A stretch of 64,000 nt of DNA from Oegoconia quadripuncta (GCA_949316235.1 OX438758.1:14541731-14605730), one strand, 5' to 3'; numbered from the stretch's first letter, positions 12,287 through 22,617 are shown. Translations and numbers: made by a program. The notes: a model not told the origin generated them from the letters alone.

Positions 12287-12318
12287 AACTATTACAATAC
12301 GGGGGTATTGTAATAGTT
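12287..12318. repeat. Perfect 14-bp-arm hairpin with G4 loop
   Basis: AACTATTACAATAC and GTATTGTAATAGTT are perfect inverted arms around GGGG. It directly abuts the right arm of the preceding foldback. Confidence 0.8.
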
Positions 12319-12319
12319 C

Positions 12320-12990
12320 CACAGTCGATTCGGTTTCGGAACGTTTCTCGAATGCGTTTTTGTTTCCGGATACATGTCTTAATTTGAAATTTTCCGATAC
12401 CGAATCGAATCTTTTGGAATTCGGGCCCAGTAGCAGGTATAGGTACCCAATTACCTATTTACGTTTTTAAAACTCAGATTTTTATTTTTAATATACACCT
12501 ACATGCCTGCACGTAGACCGGATGCATAAGGATACAGCACAGCACAGCGACTCGTAGCTTATGATGTTGTAATGTATGAAATATTGCAGGAGATGAGATG
12601 ACACACCGGCGTGCGGGCGGTGGCATCTACACGCAGCGTAGTGCAGGTAACCACCACAACGCAACAGGCGGTTGCCACCTGTGTTACACAGTTGCGCCAC
12701 GCACCGAGTATAACGTGGTTTGGCGCCGTCGACCCATATCTATGCATCTTCCATGAGTGCGCGCCGACACGGTTGCAGCAGTAACTCTGTGGTTGCAGCC
12801 ATTGCGGCAAGCTGCACAAATATGGTACGCTGAGAAATGGATACATTTTTGCGCCATTTGGTGTGGAGACGTTAGAGCAGCTTGGGATTTATCTACACTA
12901 TTGAGGTATCCGGAGATCATAGAGCTGGCGCTTGACTTGACGGTGGCAAGACGACTATGCGTATGACGTCGTTCAGATTGGCAAATCAAT
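12320..12990. other. No gene recognised; locally GC-richer
   Basis: Several overlapping reading frames on both strands (12488-13061) have no recognisable domain. The base composition is richer in GC than the flanks, which keeps frames open by chance. Confidence 0.4.
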
Positions 12991-12994
12991 TTAA

Positions 12995-13270
12995 ATAATA
13001 AATAAAATAAATAAATATCCTTAGACATACACACAGCGCCATCTAGTTCCACAGTAAGCAACTATATGCTTGTGTTGTGGATACCAGATGGTTGATATAA
13101 TACATAAATACATTTTTTTTTGTAAATAAATACTTATTATAAATGAAAACATCCATAACTCGGGTACACATGTCCGTATTCATCACACAAACATATGCCC
13201 CTAGCGGGATTCGAACCCGCAACCTTTTGGTATAGTGGTCAGAGTTGCTAACCATTACACCAAACAGGTC
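12995..13270 (-). mobile_element. tRNA-derived SINE, copy 1
   Basis: Read on the minus strand, the head GACCTGTTTGGTG contains an A-box-like TGGTGTAATGGTTAGCA and a B-box GGTTCGAATCC, as in tRNA genes. A unique body ending near GAACTAGATGGCGCTGTGTG follows, then an (ATTT)n tail at about 12992-13016. Length is about 275 bp. Two further copies are at 20605-20950 and, rearranged, at 33276-33410. It should not be annotated as a tRNA gene. Confidence 0.85.
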
Positions 13271-13364
13271 GTTAAATCAAACAAATGTTTTATTTTCATA
13301 GGTAAAATTTACACTTGAAAATAGTATTTGAAGCTAGAATAGCAGCATGGGTAGCATGACCACA

Positions 13365-13475
13365 AGCGAAATAGTTTATCACACGTTATATCGCGAGCAT
13401 CCGTCAAAATGCTGCTGTAGGTACGACTCGCTCATTTTGACAAATGACCACGATTGAATGTGATAAACTATGTCA
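13365..13475. repeat. Imperfect ~45-bp-arm hairpin
   Basis: ATAGTTTATCACA and TCAAAATG at 13366-13412 recur inverted at 13432-13475. The spacer is about 20 bp. It is a MITE-sized palindrome of unknown class. Confidence 0.6.
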
Positions 13476-13479
13476 CATG

Positions 13480-14115
13480 TCCTCATTCTACCCTCGCAGG
13501 CGTTCGGAATTCAGGGTCCTCAAAAGCCCAAGAAAGTCAAAGGTTGTTCTTTTTTATATGTTCGATAGGAATACTTTATTGTATTACTACAAAAGAAATA
13601 AATTGACATATATCTTATTATCGACCGGCTAGCGCCATTCATTTGTTTTACTCAAGTAATCGGATATTTTATAATATCCCTTCGCGCACAATTTGCGCTT
13701 AATAATAGTCTTATATTTCTCGAAGGCCAAGTTTGGCCAAAGCATGACGCTTGAGGCGGCCGGCATTGCGCTGATGCGGTAAGCAGTGGTGACCTAGTTA
13801 ATCCAAACTGACGTCGCCCTAATCGCAAGCAGGCGACGACAGAGGGTCGAACGATGAAAAATGGTGACAACTTTGGTGAGGGGATAACCAGTACCCGGAC
13901 TTGCGTATGGTAGCCGTAAGGAGACGTACACGATCTTCTGAGCTTGAACAGAAACAAAATCAAGACTGATGTCAAATTAGGGCGATAAGTATCTGTTTAA
14001 GGGCTAGAAGCCATAGCATCATCAAATCACCCTATGACACCATATACAGACAGACAGAATTTCCGTTTATTGAAATTCAGCTCTAAACCGATATCAGTAT
14101 TTTTTTCTTCAGAAT
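13480..14115. other. No gene recognised
   Basis: The minus-strand frame 13652-13975 shows no domain. Nothing else is supported here. Confidence 0.4.
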
Positions 14116-14120
14116 ATCTA

Positions 14121-14262
14121 AGCCATATTTATAAAGCGATCTTAAGGTCGAGATCGAGTCGCACTCTATTTTTTGGAACTGTTTTTAAATAGGTAAATAG
14201 TATCTCAAGAGTCAACTTAAGATCATCGCAATCTTGAGAACGTTTTATCAATACGGGTACAG
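14121..14262. mobile_element. Degenerate MITE, relative of the 16.6-kb copy
   Basis: The left end ATTTATAAAGCGATCTTAAG and right end AATCTTGAGAACGTTTTATC then AATACGGG resemble the ends of the MITE at 16629-16965. It is shorter and more diverged. Confidence 0.45.
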
Positions 14263-14351
14263 GTCTCTAAGTATGTAGAGACTTCGCCTCCTAAAGTTCA
14301 GAAGCCTACTTAAGCCTATTGTGGAACTAAATCGCTCTGTGTGTACTGTGC

Positions 14352-14673
14352 GGGTGACTTTTTTTACCGCAAGGAAAAAAATAGGGCATATTATTAGGTA
14401 AATGAAATAGAAGGCATTGGCAAAAGTTAATTTTTTTTTTCAAATCCATCATCGAATAAAACGTTTATTGTATCTTTGACGGTCGCGTTTGTAGCCTACT
14501 CCATATAATTACATCATTAAATATTTATTTAAATAAAAAAAAATTGACAAAATATGAGTTCCAAACAGAGGCTCGCGCGTTTTAGAACAAAAAAATACTA
14601 CAAATGCCAATAACTTCTATTTCACTTACCTAATATGCCTTATTTTTTTTCCTTACGGTAAAAAAACTCATCC
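14352..14673. mobile_element. MITE B, copy 1
   Basis: The terminal inverted repeats of about 70 bp read GGRTGASTTTTTTTACCG, then AAGGAAAAAAATAGGGCATA and TTAGGTAAATGAAATAGAAG. The core carries GACGGTCGCGTTTGTA. The same family occurs inverted at 35362-35762, and as a single end inside the SINE at 20741-20828. No transposase is present. Confidence 0.8.
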
Positions 14674-15126
14674 AGTATGTTCAAGGATATTTATTTATAA
14701 ATGTCTGGTCAGGGTTCACTACTCAGGTCAGTTCATACTGTCAAGTTCTGTAAAAATTCAGTGAGATTTCAATTTGTACAATATCAAAAATTATTATTAA
14801 TAAAGGCAATCACACACATTGCAGTAATTTGACCTTTAAAAACAAACAAAAATTATGTATTGAAAATAAAAGGAAAGTCAACACTGCAATACCAATATTT
14901 TTAATACTTATAGATTTCCATGTTAAGAATTAAAAATATCGCATCTCAATTAAAAAAAACTATCTTTACTATATTTTTTTACGCAAATTATGTTTTTATT
15001 CCGAGTAAAATCAAAGCCGATGCCGCAATAAACACAAATATTCTTAAAAATACTCAGCAGGAAGTTCTTAAGACCTATTTTAATACAACAGCTTATGTGC
15101 AATGGAAGTGATCAGATCACTTTATA

Positions 15127-15476
15127 CAGGGTGTCCCTGGAAGTATGGATCAAATCGAACAGGGGCATGGGGAAGGTCATTCCCAAACTTAAGCTGAAAA
15201 AAAAAAAATAAAAAAAAAATTAAAAAAAATAAGAAAAAAAAATTAATTAATTATTTTTAATTAAAAAATTAAGCTGATAGCTTTGCTAGTTTTCTTTTAA
15301 AAATTTTTTTTGTATAAGCACTATTCGATAATATGAAAATGTAAAAAATTGATCATAACTTTTGAACCGTCAAAAATGGCACCGACATTCATTAGGGTTA
15401 AAAAGTTTGGGAATGACCTTCCCCATGCCCCTGTTCGATTTGATCCATACTTCCAGGGACACCCTGTATAACAAAG
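15127..15476. mobile_element. 350-bp MITE with CAGGGTGTCCC ends
   Basis: Perfect or near-perfect inverted repeats of about 70 bp (CAGGGTGTCCCTGGAAGTAT ...) are flanked by TA at 15125-15126 and 15477-15478. The outer 11 bp equals that of the mariner-like element at 2933-4528, suggesting mobilisation by the same transposase group. The core holds an A/T low-complexity run (15195-15275). The reading frames 15321-15592 across it are not genes. Confidence 0.85.
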
Positions 15477-15478
15477 TA

Positions 15479-15707
15479 GCTTTCCGCCTGGGGCTTCGCC
15501 TGCGTGGAATAGCTTTATCGCGGATGTGTTTAATTTGTTTATCCCGCGGAACTTACTCACTTTATCGGGCTAAAAAATATCCTATGTCTTAATATCTATA
15601 TACCAAATTTCATCGAAATCCGTTCAGCCGTTTCACTGTGATTGAGCAACAAGCAAACAAACATGCAAACAAACATCCAAACTTTCGCATTTATAATATT
15701 AGTTAGA
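15479..15707 (+). repeat. Dispersed repeat C, copy 1
   Basis: This repeat type is widespread in insects. Landmarks are AGCTTTCCGCC, CCGCGGAACTTACTCAC, TTTATCGGGCTAAAAAATAT, CCGTTCAGCCGTTTC, GATTGAGCAACAA and TTTATAATATTAGTTAG. An inverted copy is at 16029-16250; split or partial copies are at 29215-29330, 30130-30225 and 33455-33497. Confidence 0.75.
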
Positions 15708-15804
15708 TACTGCACTTTTGTAAGAAACCTGGCTTAGGCTAAAATTGAAATTTCTCATCAGAGTATACAGCATAGATTAAATTCAGGTAACAAAAAATAA
15801 GTTT

Positions 15805-16005
15805 TTTTTTTTTTTTATGCATAACGGGTTGGTACTTGACCTCAATCACACGATGTTAAGTGAAGATGAGGTCGAAGATGGAAGCGTACTGACCCGGAAA
15901 CCCCAACACATTTGGGGGACTGGCTATCTTATCTCTGACAACCGGAACACAACAATGCTATTAACATTGCTGCTTGGCGGCAGATTGTTCTAATGACATA
16001 AAGTG
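15805..16005 (+). repeat. Dispersed repeat A, copy 2
   Basis: The best preserved copy in the window. It runs from TTATGCATAACGGGTTGGTA through GATGAGGTCGAAGATGGAAG, CCCCAACACATTTGGGGGAC and CAACCGGAACACAACAATGC to TTGGCGGCAGATTGTTCTAA. It lies between the two inverted copies of repeat C. Confidence 0.7.
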
Positions 16006-16028
16006 TTGCTTTTGTCATTAGAAATCAA

Positions 16029-16250
16029 ACTAATATTATAAATACGAAAGTTTGGATGTTTGTTTGTATGTTGCTCAATCACGGCGAAACGGATGATCGG
16101 ATTTGGATGAAATTTGATACATCGGTAGAATATACCCTGGATTAAGACATAGGATACTTTTTATCCCGATAAATGAGGAGTTCCCGCGGGATAAACAAAT
16201 TTCCGCGAAAAATCTATTCTACGCAGGCGAAGCAGCGGGCGGAAAGCTAG
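16029..16250 (-). repeat. Dispersed repeat C, inverted copy
   Basis: Reverse-complement version of the 15479-15707 repeat, from CTAATATTATAAATACGAAA to GGGCGGAAAGCTAGTTAATG. Together the two could be independent insertions or the ends of one composite unit. Confidence 0.75.
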
Positions 16251-16628
16251 TTAATGATATTCTTTCAAACTGTTAATACATCCTCTTTTACTCTTTATAA
16301 AACATAGCCATTCAAATGATATCAATAACAAATCATTATCAATTTACAGCTTATACATACATACATACATAATGTCACGCCTGTTTCCCATTGGGGTAGG
16401 CAGAGATCACAGAGATTACAGCTTATATTTCTTATTTAAATAGTGTACCTCATTTCGATAAAACTAACCTTGACCAACTAGTCGGGTATATATTTTATTT
16501 TTTTCAGTATATGTATATAGGAATTCATGATTATTGTTGGTGATTTTAATTGCCCCTCTACTCTAATGACACGAGAGGTACGAAGTAAGTATACAGTCTG
16601 GATTCTAAGTCTAAGTCAGTCTTGATTA

Positions 16629-16965
16629 TGGCCCGTATTAATAAACCAATCTTAATACAAGTCTTGAGGCTGTATTAACCGAGATGCGTCTTAAGCAGTT
16701 GACACTATCTCAAGCTCCGTGCTAATTTATAAACCAATCTTGAGGTCTACTCAGCTGAGATCACTTCACAAGTATTCGCCTCAGCGGCGAATGAATGATA
16801 GTCTTGAGTTTCGTTTATTAATACGCGAACCTCTCAAGTGAGTACTGCTTGAGTATGCACGTGCTTTTCAGGTCTCAAGTTAGGTTTATTAAGTTTACTT
16901 TACGTTTACTTGAGACAGATCCCAAAACTGTTCTCAATCTTGAGAATGGTTTATTAATACGGGCC
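16629..16965. mobile_element. MITE with GGCCCGTATTAATAAACC ends, TTA target duplication
   Basis: The left end GGCCCGTATTAATAAACCAA (16630 on) and the right end reverse complement GGCCCGTATTAATAAACCAT match. TTA lies on both sides (16626-16628 and 16966-16968). A 3-bp TTA/TWA duplication is typical of PIF/Harbinger elements; class is inference. The interior repeats the theme TCTTGAG / CTCAAG. Confidence 0.7.
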
Positions 16966-17006
16966 TTAGTGTCATTTTCTACTCCTGTAACATGCACTTG
17001 GCATAT

Positions 17007-17063
17007 CCATGATGATCCATTATGTCCATGATGATCCATTGTGTCCACGATGATCCATTGGGT
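17007..17063. repeat. Three tandem 19-bp units
   Basis: The units CCATGATGATCCATTATGT, CCATGATGATCCATTGTGT and CCACGATGATCCATTGGGT lie head to tail. Confidence 0.9.
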
Positions 17064-17655
17064 AGTTATCACCTTCCTGTAATTGCCAAACTACTTTATA
17101 CATACAGATTTGTTTCATACTGAGTTATGTGAGCTGGAGTAATTTGATACGATTCATTTCATGAATTCGGCACATATTTGTAATATATAGCAGCAGACCA
17201 ATCATGCGCAAATGGCTTTTAAAGCATTTAATCAATATTTGGTTAAATGAAACGGTGACGCCTGCCCCTGCAGCATACATACATGCTCTTTGTCAATATA
17301 AATATTTCTTGTTACCAAACAAAATACTTACAAGGCAAGGATTAGGCATGAACAATTTCATATTAACCAATTTCTAAACATTTCCTCGTACATCGTAATC
17401 GTAGATTATTCTTTTGCATGGAAACTTGCCACTCTGTTTATTGCTCATGTTCATACTAAGCCTGTGGATTTCTTTTAAAGACTTGGGGTGCGATTTTTAC
17501 GTGTAAGCGAAAATGACAAATATCCCTTTGTGAATTTGTAATTTCACATGCACATGCCACCGGTGCAAGTTAATCGCACACCAGAACTGAATAAAGGAAG
17601 AAGACTTTTTTGTGCCATGTTGGAATATAAAAGTGGATTTAAATTTATCGAAGTT
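17064..17655. other. No gene recognised
   Basis: Unassigned DNA between the small tandem repeat and the truncated RTE. The frame 17497-17742 has no recognisable domain. Confidence 0.4.
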
Positions 17656-17676
17656 CTCTAAGCTACTAAACTTACT

Positions 17677-18078
17677 CAACATCATTTTCCTGCCCTTATC
17701 CCACTCTAGGTGGGGTCGGCACAACATGTCATCCTCTTCCAATCTCCTCTATCAGCCGTCATCTCCGTACTCACCCCTTTCACATACATATCATTCCTCA
17801 CGCAGTCTACCCACACCTTCTTTGGTCTTCCTCTACCACTGTATCCCTCCACATTCATACTTAACACTCGTCTTGTTACGTGCCTTTCATCCCTCCTCAA
17901 TAAGTGCCCAAACCATGCTAACCTATTACTCCTCAACTTTTCTGTTATTGGCGCCAGTTTTAGACTTCATCTGATATACTCATTCCTGATCTTATCCATT
18001 CTAGTCACACCACACATCCATCTCAGCATTCTCATCTCTGTGCATGTGCATTCTACTTTCATCAATCTCTTTCATTTG
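17677..18078 (-). mobile_element. 5'-truncated RTE LINE with perfect 17-bp target-site duplication
   Basis: The minus strand encodes the RTE C-terminus: MRMLRWMCGVTRMDKIRNEY, one in-frame TGA, then RSNRLAWFGHLLRRDE, RRVLSMNVEGYSGRGRPKK, STEMTADRGDWKRMTCCADP and a stop at 17706. The 3' UTR is CCCCACCTAGAGTGGGATAA, then GGGCAGGAAAATGATGTTG, the usual RTE 3' end. The sequence AAGCTACTAAACTTACT occurs at 17660-17676 and 18079-18095, exactly bounding the insert. The copy has lost everything upstream of the C-terminal region and carries one internal stop. Confidence 0.88.
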
Positions 18079-18099
18079 AAGCTACTAAACTTACTATGG

Positions 18100-18585
18100 T
18101 ATTCTAAACTAAAGACTGTTACATGCGCATCAATCGTAATACTTCCAGCAGAGGTTTTCGCTGTCTTTACTTATTCAGTGTCGGTCAGCTTACACTGGTA
18201 GTTTATAGTTATTTTAATAGCGAAAAGTTAAAAAGAGACACTTAGGCAACAGTTGTATGAATCTTTTAAAGGTAAATTCACGTTACGAGCTGGCAACATA
18301 GAATTTTTAAGTATATTTTTCGATTAATAGAATATAATTATGGATGCCAGCTCCTAATATATATGCACTCTTAATAGGGACACACCAATAACAATTCATT
18401 GGCTAGGTATATGTGAGAAAAGTCAGTAAAACCTTAACTAATATCATAACATTAATCAATGAAGACACAGAAATGCTCCTTAAGACTACCTTGTTGGTGT
18501 AGTTTATATAACGTCTACCTACATATATACACAAAATACATTACCTTTGCTTATTGGCTATACTCAGGTTAGAGTACGAAACCCA
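18100..18585. other. No gene recognised
   Basis: The frame 17710-18201 on the + strand is antisense to the RTE remnant and does not represent a gene. The rest is unassigned. Confidence 0.4.
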
Positions 18586-18589
18586 AGGC

Positions 18590-18910
18590 TAAGCAAACAA
18601 ACATACATATACACACACTCAAACCCACACACGCTCGCACACACGCACACACACTGTACTTTATGTATTGTAATTTGTTTCAAATTTACCGATGTAAACT
18701 TGTGGAGTTAAATAAATATTACTTACTTACTATTTTTAACGCTTTCACTTTTAAAGAACATAAGAACATAGGCCTCATTTTGGACTAGATCTCCTGTTGC
18801 ATGATGTGCTATCTTAAAGATGTATCTATGTCCATTGTTCTAAAATCCATTGGACACTGCAAAATTTAAAAAGTGGATTTAAAATTTTTAAAATAAGTAA
18901 AAAAGTTTGT
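18590..18910 (+). mobile_element. LINE-type 3' end with (ACTT)n tail, first flank of the minisatellite
   Basis: A CA-rich stretch (about 18600-18655) leads to CTGTACTTTATGTATTGTAA, ACCGATGTAAACTTGTGGAG and TTAAATAAATATTACTTACT. That is the layout of a CR1-like LINE 3' UTR with short tandem tail. The following 170 bp (GGACTAGATCTCCTGTTGCA ...) recurs after the minisatellite at 19925-20260, so this whole block is present twice. Confidence 0.55.
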
Positions 18911-18924
18911 GTATAATACAATAG

Positions 18925-18962
18925 GTATGCCTAGAGAAGAGACCTATGCCCAACAGTATGTC
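18925..18962 (+). mobile_element. Short RTE 3' end-like fragment
   Basis: TGCCTAGAGAAGAGACCTAT followed by GCCCAACAGTATGTCC resembles the 'GCCCAGCAGTGGGACGT' RTE 3' end. It abuts the minisatellite. Confidence 0.4.
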
Positions 18963-18965
18963 CTC

Positions 18966-19835
18966 TCACACTCTCAGATACACACGCTCGCATGTACCCC
19001 CGACTTGCACACACACACACACTCCTCGACTCGCACACACATACACCCCTCGACTCGACTCGCACACACACACACCCCTCGACTCGCACACACACACACC
19101 CCTCGACTCGCACACACACACACACCCCTCGACTCGCACACACATACACCCCTCGACTCGACTCGCACACACACACACCCCTCGACTCGCACACACACAC
19201 ACCCCTCGACTCGCACACACACACACACACACCCCCCGACTCGCACACACGCACGCACACACGCACACACACACACACCCCCGACTTGCACACACACACA
19301 CACCCCTCGACTCGCACACACATACACCCCTCGACTCGACTTGCACACACACACAACCCTCGACTCGCACACACACACACCCCTCGACTCGCACACACAC
19401 ACACCCCTCGACTCGCACACACACACACCCCTCGACTCGCACACACACACACACCCCTCGACTCGCACACACATACACCCCTCGACTCGACTCGTACACA
19501 CACACACACCCCTCGACTCGCACACACACACACCCCTCGACTCGCACACACACACACACACACCCCTCGACTCGCACACACACACACACACCCCCCGACT
19601 CGCACACACGCACGCACACACGCACACACACACACACCCCCCGACTTGCACACACACACACACCCCTCGACTCGCACACACATACACCCCTCGACTCGAC
19701 TTGCACACACACACCCCTCGACTCTCACGGCTCGCACACACTCTCACAGACTCGCACACACTCTCACAGTCTCGCACACACTCTCACAGACTCGCACACA
19801 CTCTCACAGACTCGCACACACTCTCACAGACTCCC
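18966..19835. repeat. CA-rich minisatellite with higher-order structure
   Basis: The basic unit is about 24 bp: CCCCTCGACTCGCACACACA followed by a variable number of CA. Variant blocks (TACACCCCTCGACTCGACTC, CGCACGCACACACGCACACA, CCCCCGACTTGCACACAC) recur at about 19000, 19280 and 19640, giving a higher-order period of roughly 280-360 bp. The right end changes to a 20-bp unit, ACTCGCACACACTCTCACAG, at about 19733-19830. The long open frames in all six directions across it are composition artefacts. Confidence 0.95.
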
Positions 19836-20260
19836 ACACTGTACTGTATGTATGTATTGTATTAGTTTAAAATGTACCGATGTAAACTTGTGAAGTGAAT
19901 AAATATTACTTACTATTGTTAACGCTTTCAGTTTAGAGAACTTAAGGCTGCCTCATTGTTGGACTAGATCTCCTGTTGCATGATGAGCTGTCTTGTTGAT
20001 GTATCTTTGTCCATTCTTTTACAATATCCTGAATTCATTGTGGTCGGATAATTTTTGGATTTCTCTTGTGAGACTTAGAGCATTTTGATATGGCTCTTGG
20101 ATATTCTTATAACTTTCTCAAACAATCTTGCCTTCGTGGGTGTTTTCTTCTGTCTTGATCAAGACCGAAGAAGTCTTTTCTTCTAAGTTAAATTCCATTG
20201 GATAATCTGCAAAATTTATAAATTGAGTTTTAAATTTTTTAAATAGTAAAAGTTTGTCCC
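19836..20260 (+). repeat. Second copy of the minisatellite-flanking block
   Basis: It repeats 18650-18910: CACTGTACTGTATGTATGTA, ACCGATGTAAACTTGTGAAG, the AATATTACTTACT tail, GGACTAGATCTCCTGTTGCA, then CCATTGGATAATCTGCAAAA. Compared with the first copy it carries about 165 extra bases at about 20030-20195. Confidence 0.75.
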
Positions 20261-20604
20261 CAGCGGTAGGATGCTGATAATTCTAATTTATATGGACCAA
20301 TAAACCACTAATAAGAAAATTGTTGTCAGGTTGGCATTTCAGTTCATGCATTAATTTATACACATAATTTTAGGAAATCTAGGAAGCATCTACAGGTCTA
20401 GCTATTTATATTTCCATTTTCCACTTGAGTTAGCCACCTTGCCACTACTCCCGCATAACATCTCAGGGAGAGGGTGTGGCTGATAATCAGTGCTGTACAC
20501 TGTTTCTGGTGCAGCACAGCTGAGCCATTTCGTGTTGCCCACTATTTAAGTATGTACCCAAATCATATAGATCTGAGCCAATAAACAATTCTTATATTTG
20601 GTCA

Positions 20605-20950
20605 AATAATAATATCTTTGCACATAAACACAACGCCATCTAGTTCTACACTGAGCAACTAGGCTTGTACTATGGATAACCAGATGGTTGTTATACTTCA
20701 CAAATACATTTTTTTGTAAATAAAAAATAAATATATACCAGATGAGTTTTTTTACTGTAAGGAAAAAAATAGGGCATATTAGGAAAGTGAAATAGAAGTG
20801 GTTTGGCATAGGCAGTTTAATTTTCTAACATCCATAACTCGGTTACACATGTCCACAGTCATAATACAAACACATACCCCTAGCGGGATTCGAACCCGCG
20901 ACCTTTTAGTATAGCAGTCAGTGTTTCTAATTACTACACCAAACAGGTCA
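20605..20950 (-). mobile_element. tRNA-derived SINE, copy 2, interrupted by a MITE end
   Basis: Same head (GACCTGTTTGGTGTAGTAAT, B-box GGTTCGAATCC) and same 3' part (CTAGATGGCGTTGTG) as the SINE at 12995-13270. The body is split by about 88 bp of MITE B (20741-20828). Order of events: SINE first, MITE later. Confidence 0.82.
20741..20828. mobile_element. MITE B single end inside a SINE
   Basis: GATGAGTTTTTTTACTGTAA, GGAAAAAAATAGGGCATATT and GAAATAGAAGTGGTTTGGCA match the terminal repeat of the MITE at 14352-14673. The interior and opposite end are missing. Confidence 0.75.
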
Positions 20951-20998
20951 AATGATATTAAAGTTACAATTAGAGTCTTAAATATTACAATCAAATGC

Positions 20999-21038
20999 CA
21001 AGGGAAAGGGAAGGGAAAGGGAATGGGAAGGGAAGGGT
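20999..21038 (+). repeat. Purine (GGGAA)n tract
   Basis: An imperfect repeat of GGGAAA/GGGAAG, about 40 bp of pure purine except one T. Repeated G3 runs could allow G-quadruplex or triplex structure. Confidence 0.7.
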
Positions 21039-21044
21039 CACAGA

Positions 21045-21925
21045 AATTTTCAATAAGCACAACAAAAGCTAAGTTATTATCTTTCCAAAGAATACACCTT
21101 TGGTTAGTGTCAATATTTGTTATGACAATTATAATTCATTATATTTTACCTAAAGCCAACAGTATTAAATTAGGTCTAGTTTTAATGCTTACGTTTTGTC
21201 AAACAAGTATGTGATAATGCTAGTATACTTTAGTAAAGAGTTGATCGCCGCATATTGAAAATTCTATACAAGTCTTTACTTCAAAGTCATTTTGTGTTTG
21301 ATTTTATTTTATTTATTAAATTAACCATTAATTTGTAATGAATAATTGGTGCAATCAGTAATGTCATTCCTTTAATTTTGTAACTATCTTCTCAAAGCGC
21401 CTAGTAGATTCCTAAAACGCTCATTACTTCATAATTCACTTGCATGCGTGTCCTAGAGATGCTCTGGAGAGTGAGTCTGGGGTTCCGTGACTTTTCTGAA
21501 GGTGAGATTTTTGTTGAACCGTTGCAAAAAGATATGAAGCGAAGTATGAAAATTTAGACCCAAATCTTCTACGATAACCTCTCCATCAACATCCAAAAGT
21601 AGATGTATCTTTTGTCCAAAATTTAAACATGAAAAAATGAAATCACCATACGACAAATTTGTAGAGACTATTTGACTATGCTATGTGCTCATTGTCTACA
21701 AAAAGTATAATTATTCTTGATTTTTTAAATTCCTTAATATAATGTCAAATTTGGTAGTACAAGTAGTTTCATTTTAATTTTGAAAGTGGGTCCGTAAGAA
21801 CCCCACAGGCACATTTTTTACCTACTAAAGATATTTTCCAATAATTGTAATAATTAATTTGTTGTACCTATAATTTTTTAACAGACTATTTTATATTAAT
21901 TCTGGTCTCTCATAATGGCCTCATA
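21045..21925. other. No gene recognised
   Basis: Unassigned. The minus frame 21453-21656 has no recognised domain. Confidence 0.4.
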
Positions 21926-21929
21926 CAAA

Positions 21930-22175
21930 ACCGCAAGGTCACTTAACAAGCTATGGACAGAGTGATCCTTGGCATTGCACAATGAGGAAACTCATAAAAG
22001 AATGAAATATAGCCAAGCATATCAGTAACTTATTGGCAGTTGACAGCCACATAGCATGACAAACTGATGGCCATTGGGACCTTAAGGTTCTGGAGTAGAT
22101 ACGACGCAAAGACAGGTGCAGTGCAGAAAAAATAATTAATTCAACAGGGGTGAAGCCACTGACAGAAAGCTAGTT
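21930..22175 (+). pseudogene. Decayed LINE C-terminal remnant
   Basis: Read across several frames, blocks resembling YMDRVILGIA, ISVTYWQL, TDGHWDLKVLE and RRKD appear in the order seen in LINE post-RT regions (QRAMERVMLG, then a WAGH-type block, then RW..KVLEW). Stops and shifts are frequent, and assignment is tentative. Confidence 0.4.
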
Positions 22176-22617
22176 AGAAATATTTTAATTGATGACTTTT
22201 CTGAAACTGTATTTTCTTGTCTGTTGTGCAATAAAGTGTATTTGTATTGTTAATACAATTATTGATGCCACATTATAAACTTATGTTGCTATTTACTAGA
22301 GATCATACAAATGATCTATGTTGAGATAGACAGACATTGATGGTTCAAAGTCTCCAACATGCAGATGTTGCAATACTTAAGGGTGAATTTGTTTTTGCGC
22401 CCCTTTACGACACTCTGACCCTGATTTTCAAAGCAGGCTGTAGGTCGCAGTGTAGCTTTCTGTCTACTTCGTCAGTGTATCAGTTGGAAATAAGGGTGAA
22501 CTTACAGGTACTGAAACGTGAAATTGTAGTTTTCTTCTGGACACCATGCATGACGATGCAGTAGAGTTCGAAGAAACGAAAATGCAAATTGGTCTGTCAG
22601 CTCAGCAAAATCTTCCA

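Noticed and set aside
12488..13061. Overlapping minus-strand frames of 70-125 codons
   Set aside because: No recognisable domain, overlapping frames and local GC richness explain them.
13198..13270. tRNA gene
   Set aside because: A and B boxes are present, but the cloverleaf is imperfect, the same head recurs twice more with a common body, and an (ATTT)n tail follows; it is a SINE.
17710..18201. 163-codon + strand frame
   Set aside because: Antisense to the RTE C-terminus bounded by a target-site duplication.
18909..19893. Six long overlapping reading frames in all directions
   Set aside because: The CA/CTCGACTCG repeat simply lacks stop codons; the translations are dipeptide-like (HT, CV) and shifted copies of each other.
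20880..20950. tRNA gene
   Set aside because: Second copy of the same SINE head.
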